DNA of 64,000 nt from Oscillospiraceae bacterium (GCA_016281125.1 JAEEIA010000052.1:43353-107352); one strand, 5' to 3'; counted from the stretch's first letter, positions 43,895-52,954 are shown. Notes: generated by a model not told the origin, from the sequence alone. Translations and numbers: made by a program.

Positions 43895-44722
43895 TTATCT
43901 GATATATTCGGTATAGTCTTTTTGGGTATCGTATATATAAGCATGCACAGCGGCTTTCCGCTGTTCCTCAGAGGGCAGCTTCATATAATCTCCGTATCTG
44001 TATTGCAGATATTCCCTGATTTTTTCAGGGCACAGCAGAACCGTATCCTCAAACGGAATATCTTTTGTTCTGTCAAAAAAGGATCTGTGGAACAACCCGT
44101 TTCTGAATTTTGCGGGTGTCAGCCAATAGCAATACATGTAATTGTCAGTCATATTGTCATATCTGTAAATATGCCGGTAGGCTGTTTTCGCCATCAGCCG
44201 GCACGGAAGAATGTTCAGCAGCAGCAGCGCCGCCTTCTGGAAACGGTTTTTCGGTTTCCAGTTTCTCTGTGACAGCGCGTACAGAACGACAAACTTCGAT
44301 TCGAGATAGACGATTCTCTGAATCAGAGGATTCTGCGGAATTTTGTGGAGCATCATGATATCCACATAGATTCCCTGATGCATCGTTTTGTTGTTCACAA
44401 AATTCTTTTCAATGAAGGTTGTGCCGTTCATCCGAACCTTTGCATATTCAACATAGCGTTCTGTTGTTTTCCATTCCTGAATGACAAACCGATCCTGCGC
44501 GGCCTTGTGAAATACCTTTTTGAACTTTCTGTACTGATCCGGCTTCATAAAAATATCCAGATCATCATCCCAGGGAATAAAGCCCCCGTGTCTGACCGCA
44601 CCCAAAGCAGTTCCGCCCATAATACAGTATTCGATATGGTTTTCCCGGCAGAGCTGATCAATGAATTTCATGATTTCCAGAATTTTCATCTGGACATCCT
44701 TTACGGTTTGATCCCTGTTCAC
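43895..44722 (-). CDS. LicD family phosphotransferase
   Basis: A 275-residue LicD-type protein with the nucleotidyltransferase-fold signature GGTALGAVRHGGFIPWDDDLD (residues about 36-56; key residues the GG pair and the three Asp). LicD enzymes transfer phosphocholine or other phospho-alditol groups from a CDP donor onto glycans. It is 3 bases downstream of a CDP-alditol-type cytidylyltransferase gene, which probably supplies the donor. Confidence 0.85.
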   Translation of the reverse strand: MNRDQTVKDVQMKILEIMKFIDQLCRENHIEYCIMGGTALGAVRHGGFIPWDDDLDIFMKPDQYRKFKKVFHKAAQDRFVIQEWKTTERYVEYAKVRMNGTTFIEKNFVNNKTMHQGIYVDIMMLHKIPQNPLIQRIVYLESKFVVLYALSQRNWKPKNRFQKAALLLLNILPCRLMAKTAYRHIYRYDNMTDNYMYCYWLTPAKFRNGLFHRSFFDRTKDIPFEDTVLLCPEKIREYLQYRYGDYMKLPSEEQRKAAVHAYIYDTQKDYTEYIR

Positions 44723-44725
44723 GAT

Positions 44726-45151
44726 TTACCCCTCTTTTTCCATAATTCTCTCTCTTAATTCGGAGGAAGAGATCCCGTTTGTATGATCCAGATACACAAC
44801 AGAGCAGCCCACCGCGGCAAATTCCTTTTCATAATTCTGCCATGCCTCTGTTCCCTTCCAGTCTGAACCGACAAAAACAACATCCACGTTTTTTTTCTTT
44901 ACCTGCTCTATTTTATTCATGTTTTCCTGCAGGATGACTTCATCCACATACCGGATTGCAGACACAATCCTGACCCGGTCTTCCTGCGGAATCACCGGAT
45001 ACTTCTGCTTTCTCTGATAGCATAATTCGTCTGTTGTAACCCCGACAACCAGATAATCGCATAATTGCTTTGCTCGCGCAAGAATATTCAGATGCCCGAC
45101 ATGAAACATATCAAAAACACCCGTCGTATAGCCGATCTTATACTTTTTCAT
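44726..45151 (-). CDS. Glycerol-3-phosphate cytidylyltransferase-like protein (TagD type)
   Basis: A 141-residue nucleotidyltransferase: TTGVFDMFHVGHLNIL with the HxGH motif (residues 17-20) and a C-terminal GISSSELR matching the RTEGISTT-type motif of the family. It likely makes CDP-glycerol or a related CDP-alditol/choline donor for the LicD enzyme encoded next to it (inference). The length is normal for TagD. Confidence 0.85.
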   Translation of the reverse strand: MKKYKIGYTTGVFDMFHVGHLNILARAKQLCDYLVVGVTTDELCYQRKQKYPVIPQEDRVRIVSAIRYVDEVILQENMNKIEQVKKKNVDVVFVGSDWKGTEAWQNYEKEFAAVGCSVVYLDHTNGISSSELRERIMEKEG

Positions 45152-45172
45152 TGTTTGCCCTTCCCGTAAGTC

Positions 45173-46039
45173 TTACTGGCGTGCCAGCTTTCTGAATATC
45201 CAGCCGCGGACTCTGTTCGGCATGAGAACCTGAACAACCAGCCTTTCGCTGACATTCATCATATATCTGCGGAAGCTGATCATCCGTTTGCCGTACATGA
45301 ATCTGTGCAGCTTCTCTTCGCTCCTGAAATACCGGATGCCGCCGCGCCGCCGGTACATTTCTTCCCCGACGCGCACATTTACAAGATTGTGATTCAGATT
45401 TGCAAATTCATATTTATTCAGTGCCAGCCGGATCCACAAATAATAATCCTCTTCGCAGTACCAGTCAATATAGCCGCCGGCCTTCCTGACGGCATTCCGG
45501 TTGAACATCACAGTGACCTGATTCATCGGGCAGCGCTTTTTCATATATTCCTTGATTGCGCCGTCTGTTTCCGGCACGATTCTGCATCCGGCCTTCCGGG
45601 AAATATCCCTGCCGTTGCGCTGGTTGATGAACTCTGTAATATTGCCGCCTACGACCGAGATGTTCGGATGCGTATTCATATATGCAATCTGCTTTTCAAA
45701 GCGATCCGGAACCGAAATATCATCCGCATCCATCAAAGCGATGTATTCATGCGTGCATTTGTCGAGGCTCAGTCTGCGTGCCGCACCGTGTCCCATGTTC
45801 TGCTCCAGCCGGTACACAGAAAACCCGATTCTGTGCGACTGACTGATTTTCTGATATTTCTCAATCACAGAATCTGTATCGTCCGGAACGGGGCCGTCAA
45901 CCACCAGAACAATTTCTGCCGGCTTCACAGTCTGATTCACAACGCTCTCCAGCGCAATATCAAAATGAGCCGGATCGTCGCCGCCGTATACGCACATAGA
46001 TACTGAAAAATCAATAGGATTATACCCCAACTTTATCAC
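45173..46039 (-). CDS. Family 2 glycosyltransferase
   Basis: A 288-residue GT2 enzyme with SVSMCVYGGDDPAHFDIAL near residue 12, VLVVDGP near 44 and the DXD-type ALMDADDISVP near 95. The start overlaps the stop of the sugar transferase gene (ATGA), so it probably adds the second sugar of the repeat unit. Confidence 0.87.
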   Translation of the reverse strand: MIKLGYNPIDFSVSMCVYGGDDPAHFDIALESVVNQTVKPAEIVLVVDGPVPDDTDSVIEKYQKISQSHRIGFSVYRLEQNMGHGAARRLSLDKCTHEYIALMDADDISVPDRFEKQIAYMNTHPNISVVGGNITEFINQRNGRDISRKAGCRIVPETDGAIKEYMKKRCPMNQVTVMFNRNAVRKAGGYIDWYCEEDYYLWIRLALNKYEFANLNHNLVNVRVGEEMYRRRGGIRYFRSEEKLHRFMYGKRMISFRRYMMNVSERLVVQVLMPNRVRGWIFRKLARQ

Positions 46040-46878
46040 CCTGCTTTATTCATGATATATTCTTTTGCTTCTCTTTGTTTGCGGTCGTATTCTTCCCGGT
46101 TGACTTTGTCCTCGCTCAGCAGATAATCCCCGTAATCCGCAGCAGTCGCCATATTATCCTGTGTTATGCCCTCTTTTTTGAAGGCCTTTCCCACCGTTTT
46201 GAAAATAATCCGGATATCCTCCGCAAAGGTGATGCCGTGCTCGATATAATCAATATCATACTGGAGCTTGTTTTCCCATGACAGACCGTTTCTGCCGTTG
46301 CACTGTGCAAGGCCGGTCAATCCCTGACGAACCTGATGCCGTTTGCGCTGATCCGCTGTCATGAACACCATATCCCGCACAAGCTGCGGTCTGGGGCCTA
46401 CCACAGCCATATCGCCCTTGATGATGTTGAGAAGCTCTCCCAGTTCATCCAGGCTGGAGGCTCTGAGGCACTTTCCGTACTGATGCAGCCGCTGATCATC
46501 CGGGAGCAGATTTCCGTCTGCATCCTTTTCATTTGTCATCGACCGGAACTTGATGAGCCTGAATACCCGTTCCCGCCCGCTGCACGGATCAATTCTTCCG
46601 GGACGCTCCTGCGTAAAGAACGGATTTCCCTTCATATGCACAGCGCCTGCAATGATCAGATACAACAGCACAGGCGACAGGATGATCGCAGCACAGCAGG
46701 CCATAAAACAGTCCAGCGGCCGCTTGACAAAGCGCTCATAGATTCCGGTCGGCTTCCGGAAGAACGCTGCATCCTTATATTTTATCTCATAAATCCGCTC
46801 ACCGATAAAAGCAAACACAGACATAAGCACAGCCAATGCAATGATGAACGCTGTGATTTTCAACAAGACCCTTACCAC
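46036..46878 (-). CDS. Initiating undecaprenyl-phosphate sugar transferase
   Basis: A 280-residue bacterial sugar transferase (WcaJ/EpsL/PglC-type core). It has one N-terminal transmembrane helix, the KRPLDCFMACCAAIILSP membrane segment near 52, the KFRSM motif near 108, the SLDELGELLNIIKGDMAVVG block near 140, and PRP. It transfers the first sugar-phosphate to the lipid carrier and so starts repeat-unit assembly. Confidence 0.9.
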   Translation of the reverse strand: MVRVLLKITAFIIALAVLMSVFAFIGERIYEIKYKDAAFFRKPTGIYERFVKRPLDCFMACCAAIILSPVLLYLIIAGAVHMKGNPFFTQERPGRIDPCSGRERVFRLIKFRSMTNEKDADGNLLPDDQRLHQYGKCLRASSLDELGELLNIIKGDMAVVGPRPQLVRDMVFMTADQRKRHQVRQGLTGLAQCNGRNGLSWENKLQYDIDYIEHGITFAEDIRIIFKTVGKAFKKEGITQDNMATAADYGDYLLSEDKVNREEYDRKQREAKEYIMNKAG

Positions 46879-46887
46879 TTTTCCCGC

Positions 46888-47394
46888 TTAACTCCTGAAT
46901 TTTTTTGATTTTATAATAGCTGCCAGCATTTTCCCCGATGCAAGGCATAGCCAGAACCCTGTCAAAGCGCCGAATCCGTTGCAGAGAACGTCATCAAGTT
47001 CACATAATCCCCGGCAGGTGATATACTGCGTGACCTCGATGATGACGGAAAACAGCATTCCTGATGTCAGTATTGTGAGCCACTGTCTTTTTTTGAAAAA
47101 AGAAGGACGTATGATGTTCTTCGGAAACCAGAACCCGAACGGAACAAAGAACAGAATATTTTTCAGGTTATACCCCACATCTTCCTTCCATCCCGGATAC
47201 AGAATCAGCATTTCTCTGTATGCCCACATCAGGCGCAGATCGGCTTTGTGTTCAGCTCCGGCCGTTCTGCACAGCAATGTATAATAGACAATGAACAGGC
47301 AATAGGCAGCAAACAAAGCAAGTCCGATGCGCTGACTGTGCCTTTGCAGAAATCTGAATGATTCTTTTGCGGAAATCATTTGCGAATCATCCAT
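46888..47394 (-). CDS. VanZ-like membrane protein
   Basis: A 168-residue protein with four predicted helices and the VanZ features NILFFVPFGFWFP near 81 and an E-x-x-Q motif in IIEVTQY near 120. It is the first gene of the polysaccharide operon, 10 bases before the sugar transferase gene. VanZ-like proteins affect envelope antibiotic resistance in some bacteria; its role here is unknown. Confidence 0.8.
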   Translation of the reverse strand: MDDSQMISAKESFRFLQRHSQRIGLALFAAYCLFIVYYTLLCRTAGAEHKADLRLMWAYREMLILYPGWKEDVGYNLKNILFFVPFGFWFPKNIIRPSFFKKRQWLTILTSGMLFSVIIEVTQYITCRGLCELDDVLCNGFGALTGFWLCLASGKMLAAIIKSKKFRS

Positions 47395-47447
47395 AAACCA
47401 TTACTCCTCTGCGGCTTCTTTTTCATCATGCAATCAGAATGGTGCAA

Positions 47448-47471
47448 CAAAAAATCCGCTCTCATCAGAGC
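47448..47471 (-). terminator. Possible attenuator in the polysaccharide operon leader
   Basis: On the minus strand a 5-bp hairpin GCTCT-gatg-AGAGC is followed by GGATTTTTTG, between the promoter at 47632-47660 and the first gene. The stem is short, so function is uncertain. Confidence 0.4.
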
Positions 47472-47631
47472 AATCACGTATTCTCACTTTGAGTAATGCG
47501 ATAGCTTCAATCTGATTTGGCGGAGTGCGAAAATATGTACTGGAATACCGGATGTGTTTTCAGCCGGAAGGAGCCGCTGCATGAACAGTCTTTGGCTCCT
47601 GAGAATGACGAAAAGAGGACGCAGCCACGTA

Positions 47632-47660
47632 ATTATAGCATAAATCACAGGTGCCGTCAA
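47632..47660 (-). promoter_or_regulatory. Promoter of the polysaccharide operon
   Basis: On the minus strand TTGACG (47655-47660) and TATAAT (47632-47637), 17-bp spacer. The resulting leader is about 230 nt. The rest of the 47395-47804 gap shows nothing further. Confidence 0.75.
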
Positions 47661-47804
47661 GCGGATGCATCCGCATTCATCATTCCCGGCAGGAAACTTT
47701 GTATGTTTTCACAATCATATTTTTTATTGTTATCTGTCTGTGTTTAACTATAACATATCAGTTTTTTCTATACCGTCAGTCATATCTGTCATGATCACCG
47801 TCTG

Positions 47805-48896
47805 TCAGGAATTGATCATTTTAATCAGCCTGGTGTTTTTCAGCAGCAGGGCAAGCAGCATGCTGATCGCATACGCGGCCAGGCCGCCGAAGCGCGTGGC
47901 GATCCCCAGATGACTGCTGCCGGAAGCAAGTATGATCATATAAAAAATCGGATCCATCAGCATATAAATCACATTCGGCAATCTGGGATCAAACCGTGTT
48001 AAAAAAGCTGTGACCGGACTTTCGGAGCCAAGCGGATTGGATATCGCCAGACCGCAGGCTGCGAAGGCCATGATCCCGTATCCGATGAGGTGTCCCTTAT
48101 AGACGAGCAGCCCTGTTTTTCCGAGAATAAAGAGCTCAGCCAGTGACAGCACGGCGCCGGCAAGCCAGACAGCGATATACTTCCATGCGGCTGTCCGCAG
48201 GAAACGGTCTTCTTTTTCGCGGAGAAATTTACCGAGCAGGATATACGGAATCGCCCGGGTGAACCAGTTGCCCGGGATGCATTGATATCCGATCCGGTCC
48301 AGATGGATGATCCCGGCGAATTCTCCCGAAAGCAGCATGACAATCAGTGAAACAACCAGAATCACTTTATAGAATCGCATGAGCTTCAACTTGAACGCAA
48401 TGAAAATTGCGACGTAGGCCATGAGCATCGCCTGAATAAACCAAATATTGCTGCCGACCGAAAGCGGCCACAGATTCAGCACCAGAAAATTGAACACGGA
48501 GCGCAGCGATACGGCGGCCGGGATATGATGAATGATGCATACCAGGATATTGATCAGCAGATAGATCACGAACATGAACGCAAAGCACAAAAACGATCTT
48601 TTCATCTTGCGCTTTGTTTTTTCAAGGCCGGATGCATCGTCCTTCGGCAGGATGAAATAGCCCGAGAGAATATAAAAGCAGGGGGCCGCAAAGCCGCTGA
48701 GGGTCGAAACAATCGCCGTGGGTTCCGGGAAACCGAAATTCCAGAAGCAGACAAACGCCATCAGGATAAACCGAAGATAGGCCGCTCCGCAGTTCCGGTA
48801 TCCGTGTTCGTAAAATCGCTCTATCTGCGATTCGGTTTTGATTGCCTCACCGAATTCCGGCTCATAATATCCTTCTTTATTCAACCGTTCCACCAA
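47805..48896 (-). CDS. Acyltransferase 3-like membrane protein
   Basis: A 363-residue protein with about 10 hydrophobic helices. Its LRFILMAFVCFWNFG start and GFAAPCFYILSGYFI segment match the acyltransferase-3/OafA-like fold. The usual catalytic His of the first helix is not obvious (the position reads AFVCFWN), so enzymatic activity is uncertain. It overlaps the ABC exporter gene by 16 bases and ends the peptide operon. Confidence 0.65.
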   Translation of the reverse strand: MVERLNKEGYYEPEFGEAIKTESQIERFYEHGYRNCGAAYLRFILMAFVCFWNFGFPEPTAIVSTLSGFAAPCFYILSGYFILPKDDASGLEKTKRKMKRSFLCFAFMFVIYLLINILVCIIHHIPAAVSLRSVFNFLVLNLWPLSVGSNIWFIQAMLMAYVAIFIAFKLKLMRFYKVILVVSLIVMLLSGEFAGIIHLDRIGYQCIPGNWFTRAIPYILLGKFLREKEDRFLRTAAWKYIAVWLAGAVLSLAELFILGKTGLLVYKGHLIGYGIMAFAACGLAISNPLGSESPVTAFLTRFDPRLPNVIYMLMDPIFYMIILASGSSHLGIATRFGGLAAYAISMLLALLLKNTRLIKMINS

Positions 48897-50803
48897 CCTT
48901 CGTCGGAATCATGCTTCTCTTTCAGGGGAGGCGCCATCGGCATACGCAGCTTCGGCAGAGAAAGCCCGCGGTTTGTCTGCGTTTGCTGCGGGGTAATGCG
49001 CGCATGGACCGCCATTGCTTCTTCCGGTGTGATTTCACAGATTTTTCCGTCACCGATCCGGTAAATGCGGTCACACAGCTTCAGCGCTGCGGGACGGTGC
49101 GTGGAGAGAATGATCAGTCTGTCCGGGCAGCTTTCCATAATCTGATGCAGCACGCGTTCCTCGGTTTCGCGATCAAGCGCACTGGTCGCCTCGTCGAGCA
49201 GAAGCACGGGCGCATTGCGAAGCAGGGCTCTCGCAATGGAGATGCGCTGTGCCTGCCCCTCGGACAGCCCTCTTCCGCGTTCGCCGAGCACACTGTTGAT
49301 CCCTTTCGGCATCTGCGCAACAAAATCCCATGCGCAGGCGGTTTTCAGCGCAGCAACAATCTCCTCATCCGAAGCGCTTTCATTGACAATGCGCATATTT
49401 TCAGCAATCGTTCCGGAAAACAGCGCATTTCCCTGCGGCACATACGCGAAGAACCGCCGCAGATCCGCATTCATGGGGAATTCGTCCCCCGAACCGCTTT
49501 TCAGGGTGACGGTTCCCTCCTGCGGGTCAAGCATGCCGAGCAGCAGGCGGATCAGCGTGGTTTTGCCGCCGCCGGATTCCGCCATGACGGCAGCGATCTC
49601 TCCGGAGCGCACCTGGAAATCGGAGCTGCTGTACACATGCTTGCCTTCGTCATAGCCGAAGGTAACGCCGCGCATACTGACCGTGATTCCGCTGCCGGCC
49701 TGCTTCTGGAGCAGGTCTGCCTTTTCCGGATCATGTGCTTCGCGCGGAAGATCCATAAGCTCTCTGATTCTGTGCGCGGATACTGATGAATTGAGCATTC
49801 CGGGGATTGTTCCGACGAGGGTGTTGAACCGGCCTGACAGCGCAGCCCGCTGCTGCAAGAAAAACGCCATATCGCCGTACATGATCTGTCCTGTCCACAG
49901 TCTGTACAGACAGTACGCAAATGCAGACATCGAAACAGCACTGGACAGAAGCGTCAGCAGGATATTGGACTTGATTTCAAAGCGGTTGTAATCAAGGCTG
50001 TATTGCTTGTATCTCTGCTGCCATTCGCGGAGCTTATTGGAATAGTACCCGAAAACGCCGAAGGACTTTATCATGTCGAAATTGAAGAATGTTTCGACCT
50101 CAAATCCCATCATTTTGGAATTGAGTTCCAGAACGCGCTTGCGGTATTCCTTCATGCGCCGCATGATGAAACGGCTGAGCCCCAGCAGCACCGGCGCCGA
50201 CAGAAACGCGATCAGCGCCATCATATAATCCATTTTCCAGAGCACGATAAACGTGGCAGCAAACGTATAGATGTTAATAATCAGGTTCGGGATCCAGTTT
50301 ATCGCATTGGACGCGATGGTGCCGACATCGCCGTTGAAGCGGTTGAGCAGATCTCCGCTCGGATAACTGCTGAGCTCTTTCCACCGCGCATCCATGATGC
50401 GGTCGAAGATTCCCGCCTGAATATCGTTGTTGACGTAAATGGATATGCGTGCGTTGATGTAGCTGTTCAGGCTGGAAAACACCAGAGAGAGCAGCAGCAT
50501 GCCCGCCATGGCCGTCACCAGCAGCCACAGCTTTTCCTGCTGATGCCCGACGATAATGTTGATCAGTATGCGGCTGACATATGCCGTGCCGATCGACACG
50601 GTCGAGCCTGCGATGCCGATGACCGTGTAGAATACGACAATCCAGCGGTATTTCTTTGAATAGCTGAAAATCCATTTCCAGTCATCGAGAAATTCCCTGA
50701 TTGTGCCGTCGTGCAGGCTGTCCCGCAGGATCTGCACATTGTCGTTCCGGAACAGCTTGTTAATCCCCGTATAAACGATTTCCTTTTCTTTTTTCTCACC
50801 CAT
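48881..50803 (-). CDS. ABC exporter (fused membrane and ATPase domains)
   Basis: A 640-residue half-transporter with six N-terminal transmembrane helices (about 55-340) and a nucleotide-binding domain. Walker A is AESGGGKTT, with Ala where Gly is usual in the first position. The signature is LSEGQAQR, Walker B is VLLLDEATSALD, and the H-loop is STHR. It has no peptidase C39 domain. It lies in an operon with a PqqD protein, an S26 peptidase and a small peptide gene, so export of the processed peptide is the likely job. Confidence 0.85.
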   Translation of the reverse strand: MGEKKEKEIVYTGINKLFRNDNVQILRDSLHDGTIREFLDDWKWIFSYSKKYRWIVVFYTVIGIAGSTVSIGTAYVSRILINIIVGHQQEKLWLLVTAMAGMLLLSLVFSSLNSYINARISIYVNNDIQAGIFDRIMDARWKELSSYPSGDLLNRFNGDVGTIASNAINWIPNLIINIYTFAATFIVLWKMDYMMALIAFLSAPVLLGLSRFIMRRMKEYRKRVLELNSKMMGFEVETFFNFDMIKSFGVFGYYSNKLREWQQRYKQYSLDYNRFEIKSNILLTLLSSAVSMSAFAYCLYRLWTGQIMYGDMAFFLQQRAALSGRFNTLVGTIPGMLNSSVSAHRIRELMDLPREAHDPEKADLLQKQAGSGITVSMRGVTFGYDEGKHVYSSSDFQVRSGEIAAVMAESGGGKTTLIRLLLGMLDPQEGTVTLKSGSGDEFPMNADLRRFFAYVPQGNALFSGTIAENMRIVNESASDEEIVAALKTACAWDFVAQMPKGINSVLGERGRGLSEGQAQRISIARALLRNAPVLLLDEATSALDRETEERVLHQIMESCPDRLIILSTHRPAALKLCDRIYRIGDGKICEITPEEAMAVHARITPQQTQTNRGLSLPKLRMPMAPPLKEKHDSDEGWWNG

Positions 50804-50806
50804 ATA

Positions 50807-51541
50807 TCAATCCGTATCCGTACTGAGTTTCCGGTAAGCCGTCCATGCCGCTTCGGGGCGCATATTGCATTGCAGACGGTATAACGGAACCCGGCTGCCG
50901 AGCTTCCCGATCAGTGCAAGTGCTTTTTCCGTACCGCTTTTGTCGTTCGGGCGATAGCTCTGCTGAATGAGCAGGGGGAGCGACTGCAATAATGTTGTGC
51001 GCCCGATGCGGTTTTCCGCGCCTCGTTCCAGAAAGACAATCCCGCAGAGCTTCACGCCGACATTCTTCTGCATGCCTTCCTTGCCCGCCCACGGCGTGCC
51101 GTACACGGTCACATCTTCGCCGATGTGAATCAGCGGCTTGTCGCCGTTCACGACATAGCTGCCCTCGATCTGATCGAGCCAAAGCCGGATATGCGTGGTC
51201 TTTCCCGTGCCCGAGGGCGCAGTGAAGAGCCATGCGCGGTCCTTTACCGCAACGGCCGCACCGTGCAGCAGAAGCGTATCGCGTTCCAGCATCTGCGCCG
51301 CGATCCGGCGGTATACAGCAAGCGTTTCGAGATACGGGGCGGGATATTCAACGGGGGCGATACCCTCCGTTTCGGCTTCACGCATATTTTTTACCCGCTC
51401 AAGCGCAATATCGGCAGGCGCGGGTGAAATGCAGCAGTCGGGCACGCCGTCCGTGAGATAATCGCGGCAAAGCCGGAACACTTCATCGTAAATGCTGCTG
51501 ACAGCAATATTGACGCCCGCAAGACGTATTTTAAATTCCAT
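50807..51541 (-). CDS. HPr kinase-like P-loop protein of the peptide operon
   Basis: A 244-residue protein resembling the C-terminal domain of HPr kinase/phosphorylase. It has LLLHGAAVAVKDRAWLFTAP then Walker A APSGTGKTTH near 100-109, and NGDKPLIH near 128. Such HprK-like proteins occur in RiPP and lasso-type clusters, where they may phosphorylate the precursor (established association, recalled). Start 51541 follows CGGAG and overlaps the S26 peptidase gene by 11 bases. Confidence 0.7.
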   Translation of the reverse strand: MEFKIRLAGVNIAVSSIYDEVFRLCRDYLTDGVPDCCISPAPADIALERVKNMREAETEGIAPVEYPAPYLETLAVYRRIAAQMLERDTLLLHGAAVAVKDRAWLFTAPSGTGKTTHIRLWLDQIEGSYVVNGDKPLIHIGEDVTVYGTPWAGKEGMQKNVGVKLCGIVFLERGAENRIGRTTLLQSLPLLIQQSYRPNDKSGTEKALALIGKLGSRVPLYRLQCNMRPEAAWTAYRKLSTDTD

Positions 51542-52007
51542 GCTGTTTTCTCCGGCGGGAAATGATTTTATTGGCAGCCCTGTAAAGCGTATCCCTGATG
51601 CGAAGCACCCTGAAACGGATCGGATACGGCGCGCACCAGAGCCTTTTATACACAGCATAACGCAGTCCCGTCAGAGGGATGGGGCTGTTTCCGCGCTGCG
51701 CAGAAACGATGCTGCCGAGAATATTCTGCGGCGGGACGATATCCGCGCCGGTGCAGTTATCCCCTGCAATGATGTAATTCCCGTCCTGCCGTCTGCCGAC
51801 AATGCGGTGCAGAACGTACTGCTCACCGCTCACGCCTGTTCTCCTGAAAAGCACAATATCCAGATTTTTCAGCGTACCGGCATCGCATTTCTGCACGATA
51901 ATGGCGTCGCTGTCCGAACGGAAAAGCGGGCGCATACTGTTGCCCTTTATCGTAATCGCAATCCTGCCGGTTCGTTTCAGTTCGCTTTCATAAGAAACTG
52001 CCGTCAT
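51531..52007 (-). CDS. S26 family signal peptidase-like protein (Ser/His type)
   Basis: A 158-residue peptidase: GNSMRPLF near residue 23 carries the catalytic Ser, and VLHRIVG near 69 supplies His in place of the bacterial Lys, as in the ER/archaeal S26B type. IIAGDNC near 80 is the following conserved block. No clear N-terminal membrane helix is seen, which is unusual for a signal peptidase. It overlaps pqqD-like (ATGA) and probably cleaves the operon peptide (inference). Confidence 0.7.
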   Translation of the reverse strand: MTAVSYESELKRTGRIAITIKGNSMRPLFRSDSDAIIVQKCDAGTLKNLDIVLFRRTGVSGEQYVLHRIVGRRQDGNYIIAGDNCTGADIVPPQNILGSIVSAQRGNSPIPLTGLRYAVYKRLWCAPYPIRFRVLRIRDTLYRAANKIISRRRKQHGI

Positions 52008-52273
52008 TCCAAAAGCAGTCCTTCCGCTTTCAGCTGCGCCAGAAAATCCGCAAGGAGTCCCGCAATTTCTTCCGGCGCGGAATCGGCATATGTTTCGCAG
52101 AGCGTCTTATGGATCTGCTCAGGCGTGGTGTCCTCCGTCAGCATTCTGATGATGGCTGCCGCCGGTTCGTTCAGGCGCAGCATCCCGTGAAATTTCGCAC
52201 TGTCCTCTCCGACAGCCACCGCGCTGATTTCCCCGTCCAGCTCCATGACCGCCATTTCAACCGCAAGTTTCAT
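52004..52273 (-). CDS. PqqD-like peptide-binding protein
   Basis: An 89-residue PqqD-family protein: GMLRLNEPAAAIIRML near 30 and a C-terminal helix ADFLAQLKAEGLLL. PqqD folds act as RiPP recognition elements that hold leader peptides. No radical SAM or cyclodehydratase partner is encoded here, so it presumably serves the peptidase, kinase or exporter. Confidence 0.8.
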   Translation of the reverse strand: MKLAVEMAVMELDGEISAVAVGEDSAKFHGMLRLNEPAAAIIRMLTEDTTPEQIHKTLCETYADSAPEEIAGLLADFLAQLKAEGLLLE

Positions 52274-52292
52274 CTTTTATACCCTTCTACCC

Positions 52293-52329
52293 AAAAAACG
52301 GGCAGCTGTGAGTCGAACTCACAACTGCC
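52293..52329 (-). terminator. Intra-operon terminator after the peptide gene
   Basis: On the minus strand a 13-bp stem GGCAGTTGTGAGT / ACTCACAGCTGCC (one T-G wobble) is followed by TTTTTT. Placed between the peptide and pqqD genes, it would keep peptide mRNA in excess, a common layout in peptide clusters. Confidence 0.8.
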
Positions 52330-52361
52330 GGCAGCATGATTCAAAGCATAATCAATTTATA

Positions 52362-52694
52362 TTACTGCGACTGCCAGGTCCATACCGCGTTGCCGTTATT
52401 GTCATAAGCTCCGGTATAGATGCCGTCCAGCAGACTTTCGTTCTCCTCATGATCGAGAAGATCTTCCGCTTTCACTGCCGCGTTTCCGTTGTAACGGAAA
52501 TACACCTCGGTGTGGCCGTGAATCAGCTTGTAGATGTTCACATAGTCAAGGATATGATAGCCGTTCACCGTTGCATCCTCTTTGGTCCCGTTATTGAAGC
52601 CGGCCAACAGGATGCCTTCAAAGCCGCTCGCAACGATAATATCGTCTTCCTTGAAGCGGACAACTTCCATTGCAGGAACTGCCATTCTGCTCAT
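52362..52694 (-). CDS. Small peptide, candidate precursor of the export operon
   Basis: A 110-residue protein. The N-terminal AVPAMEVVRFKEDDIIVASG resembles the short leader-like motif common in small Clostridial peptides beside PqqD and S26 genes (recalled). No hydrophobic signal peptide. The C-terminus ends NAVWTWQSQ. Start 52694 is chosen because AAGGAG sits 7 bases upstream; a Met at 52712 has weaker support. It has its own promoter and is first in the operon. Precursor status is inferred from position and size. Confidence 0.6.
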   Translation of the reverse strand: MSRMAVPAMEVVRFKEDDIIVASGFEGILLAGFNNGTKEDATVNGYHILDYVNIYKLIHGHTEVYFRYNGNAAVKAEDLLDHEENESLLDGIYTGAYDNNGNAVWTWQSQ

Positions 52695-52782
52695 AAATAT
52701 GCTCCTTCCCATTTCCCCTATAAGTCAAATATAATTGCAATTTACTTCCAAAAATTATGAAGAAGTACAAAACCGCTTTTAC

Positions 52783-52811
52783 ATTCTAGCACATTATAGA
52801 AGAGAAGTCAA
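52783..52811 (-). promoter_or_regulatory. Promoter of the peptide operon
   Basis: On the minus strand TTGACT (52806-52811) and TAGAAT (52783-52788), 17-bp spacer. Confidence 0.75.
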
Positions 52812-52885
52812 GCGTTTTTTTTAGAATTCATAGAATAGATATTTTCATCCGTGCTGTTATGATGGATTTGTGCAATATAACACGA

Positions 52886-52954
52886 ACGCGGATGCCATCC
52901 GCGTGGGAGAACCGACATTTACAGGCACGGGTGTGCCGTAATCTGCGCCGTGCC
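52886..52954. other. Two strong hairpins in the divergent intergenic region
   Basis: ACGCGGAT-gcc-ATCCGCGT (52886-52904) and GGCACGG (52924-52930) / CCGTGCC (52948-52954) lie between the peptide promoter and the kinase promoter. No T-run follows. They may be operators or part of an upstream RNA; no known riboswitch pattern fits. Confidence 0.4.

Noticed and set aside
52886..52954. c-di-GMP riboswitch before the BY-kinase gene
   Set aside because: Two hairpins are present but none of the conserved GEMM core bases could be found.
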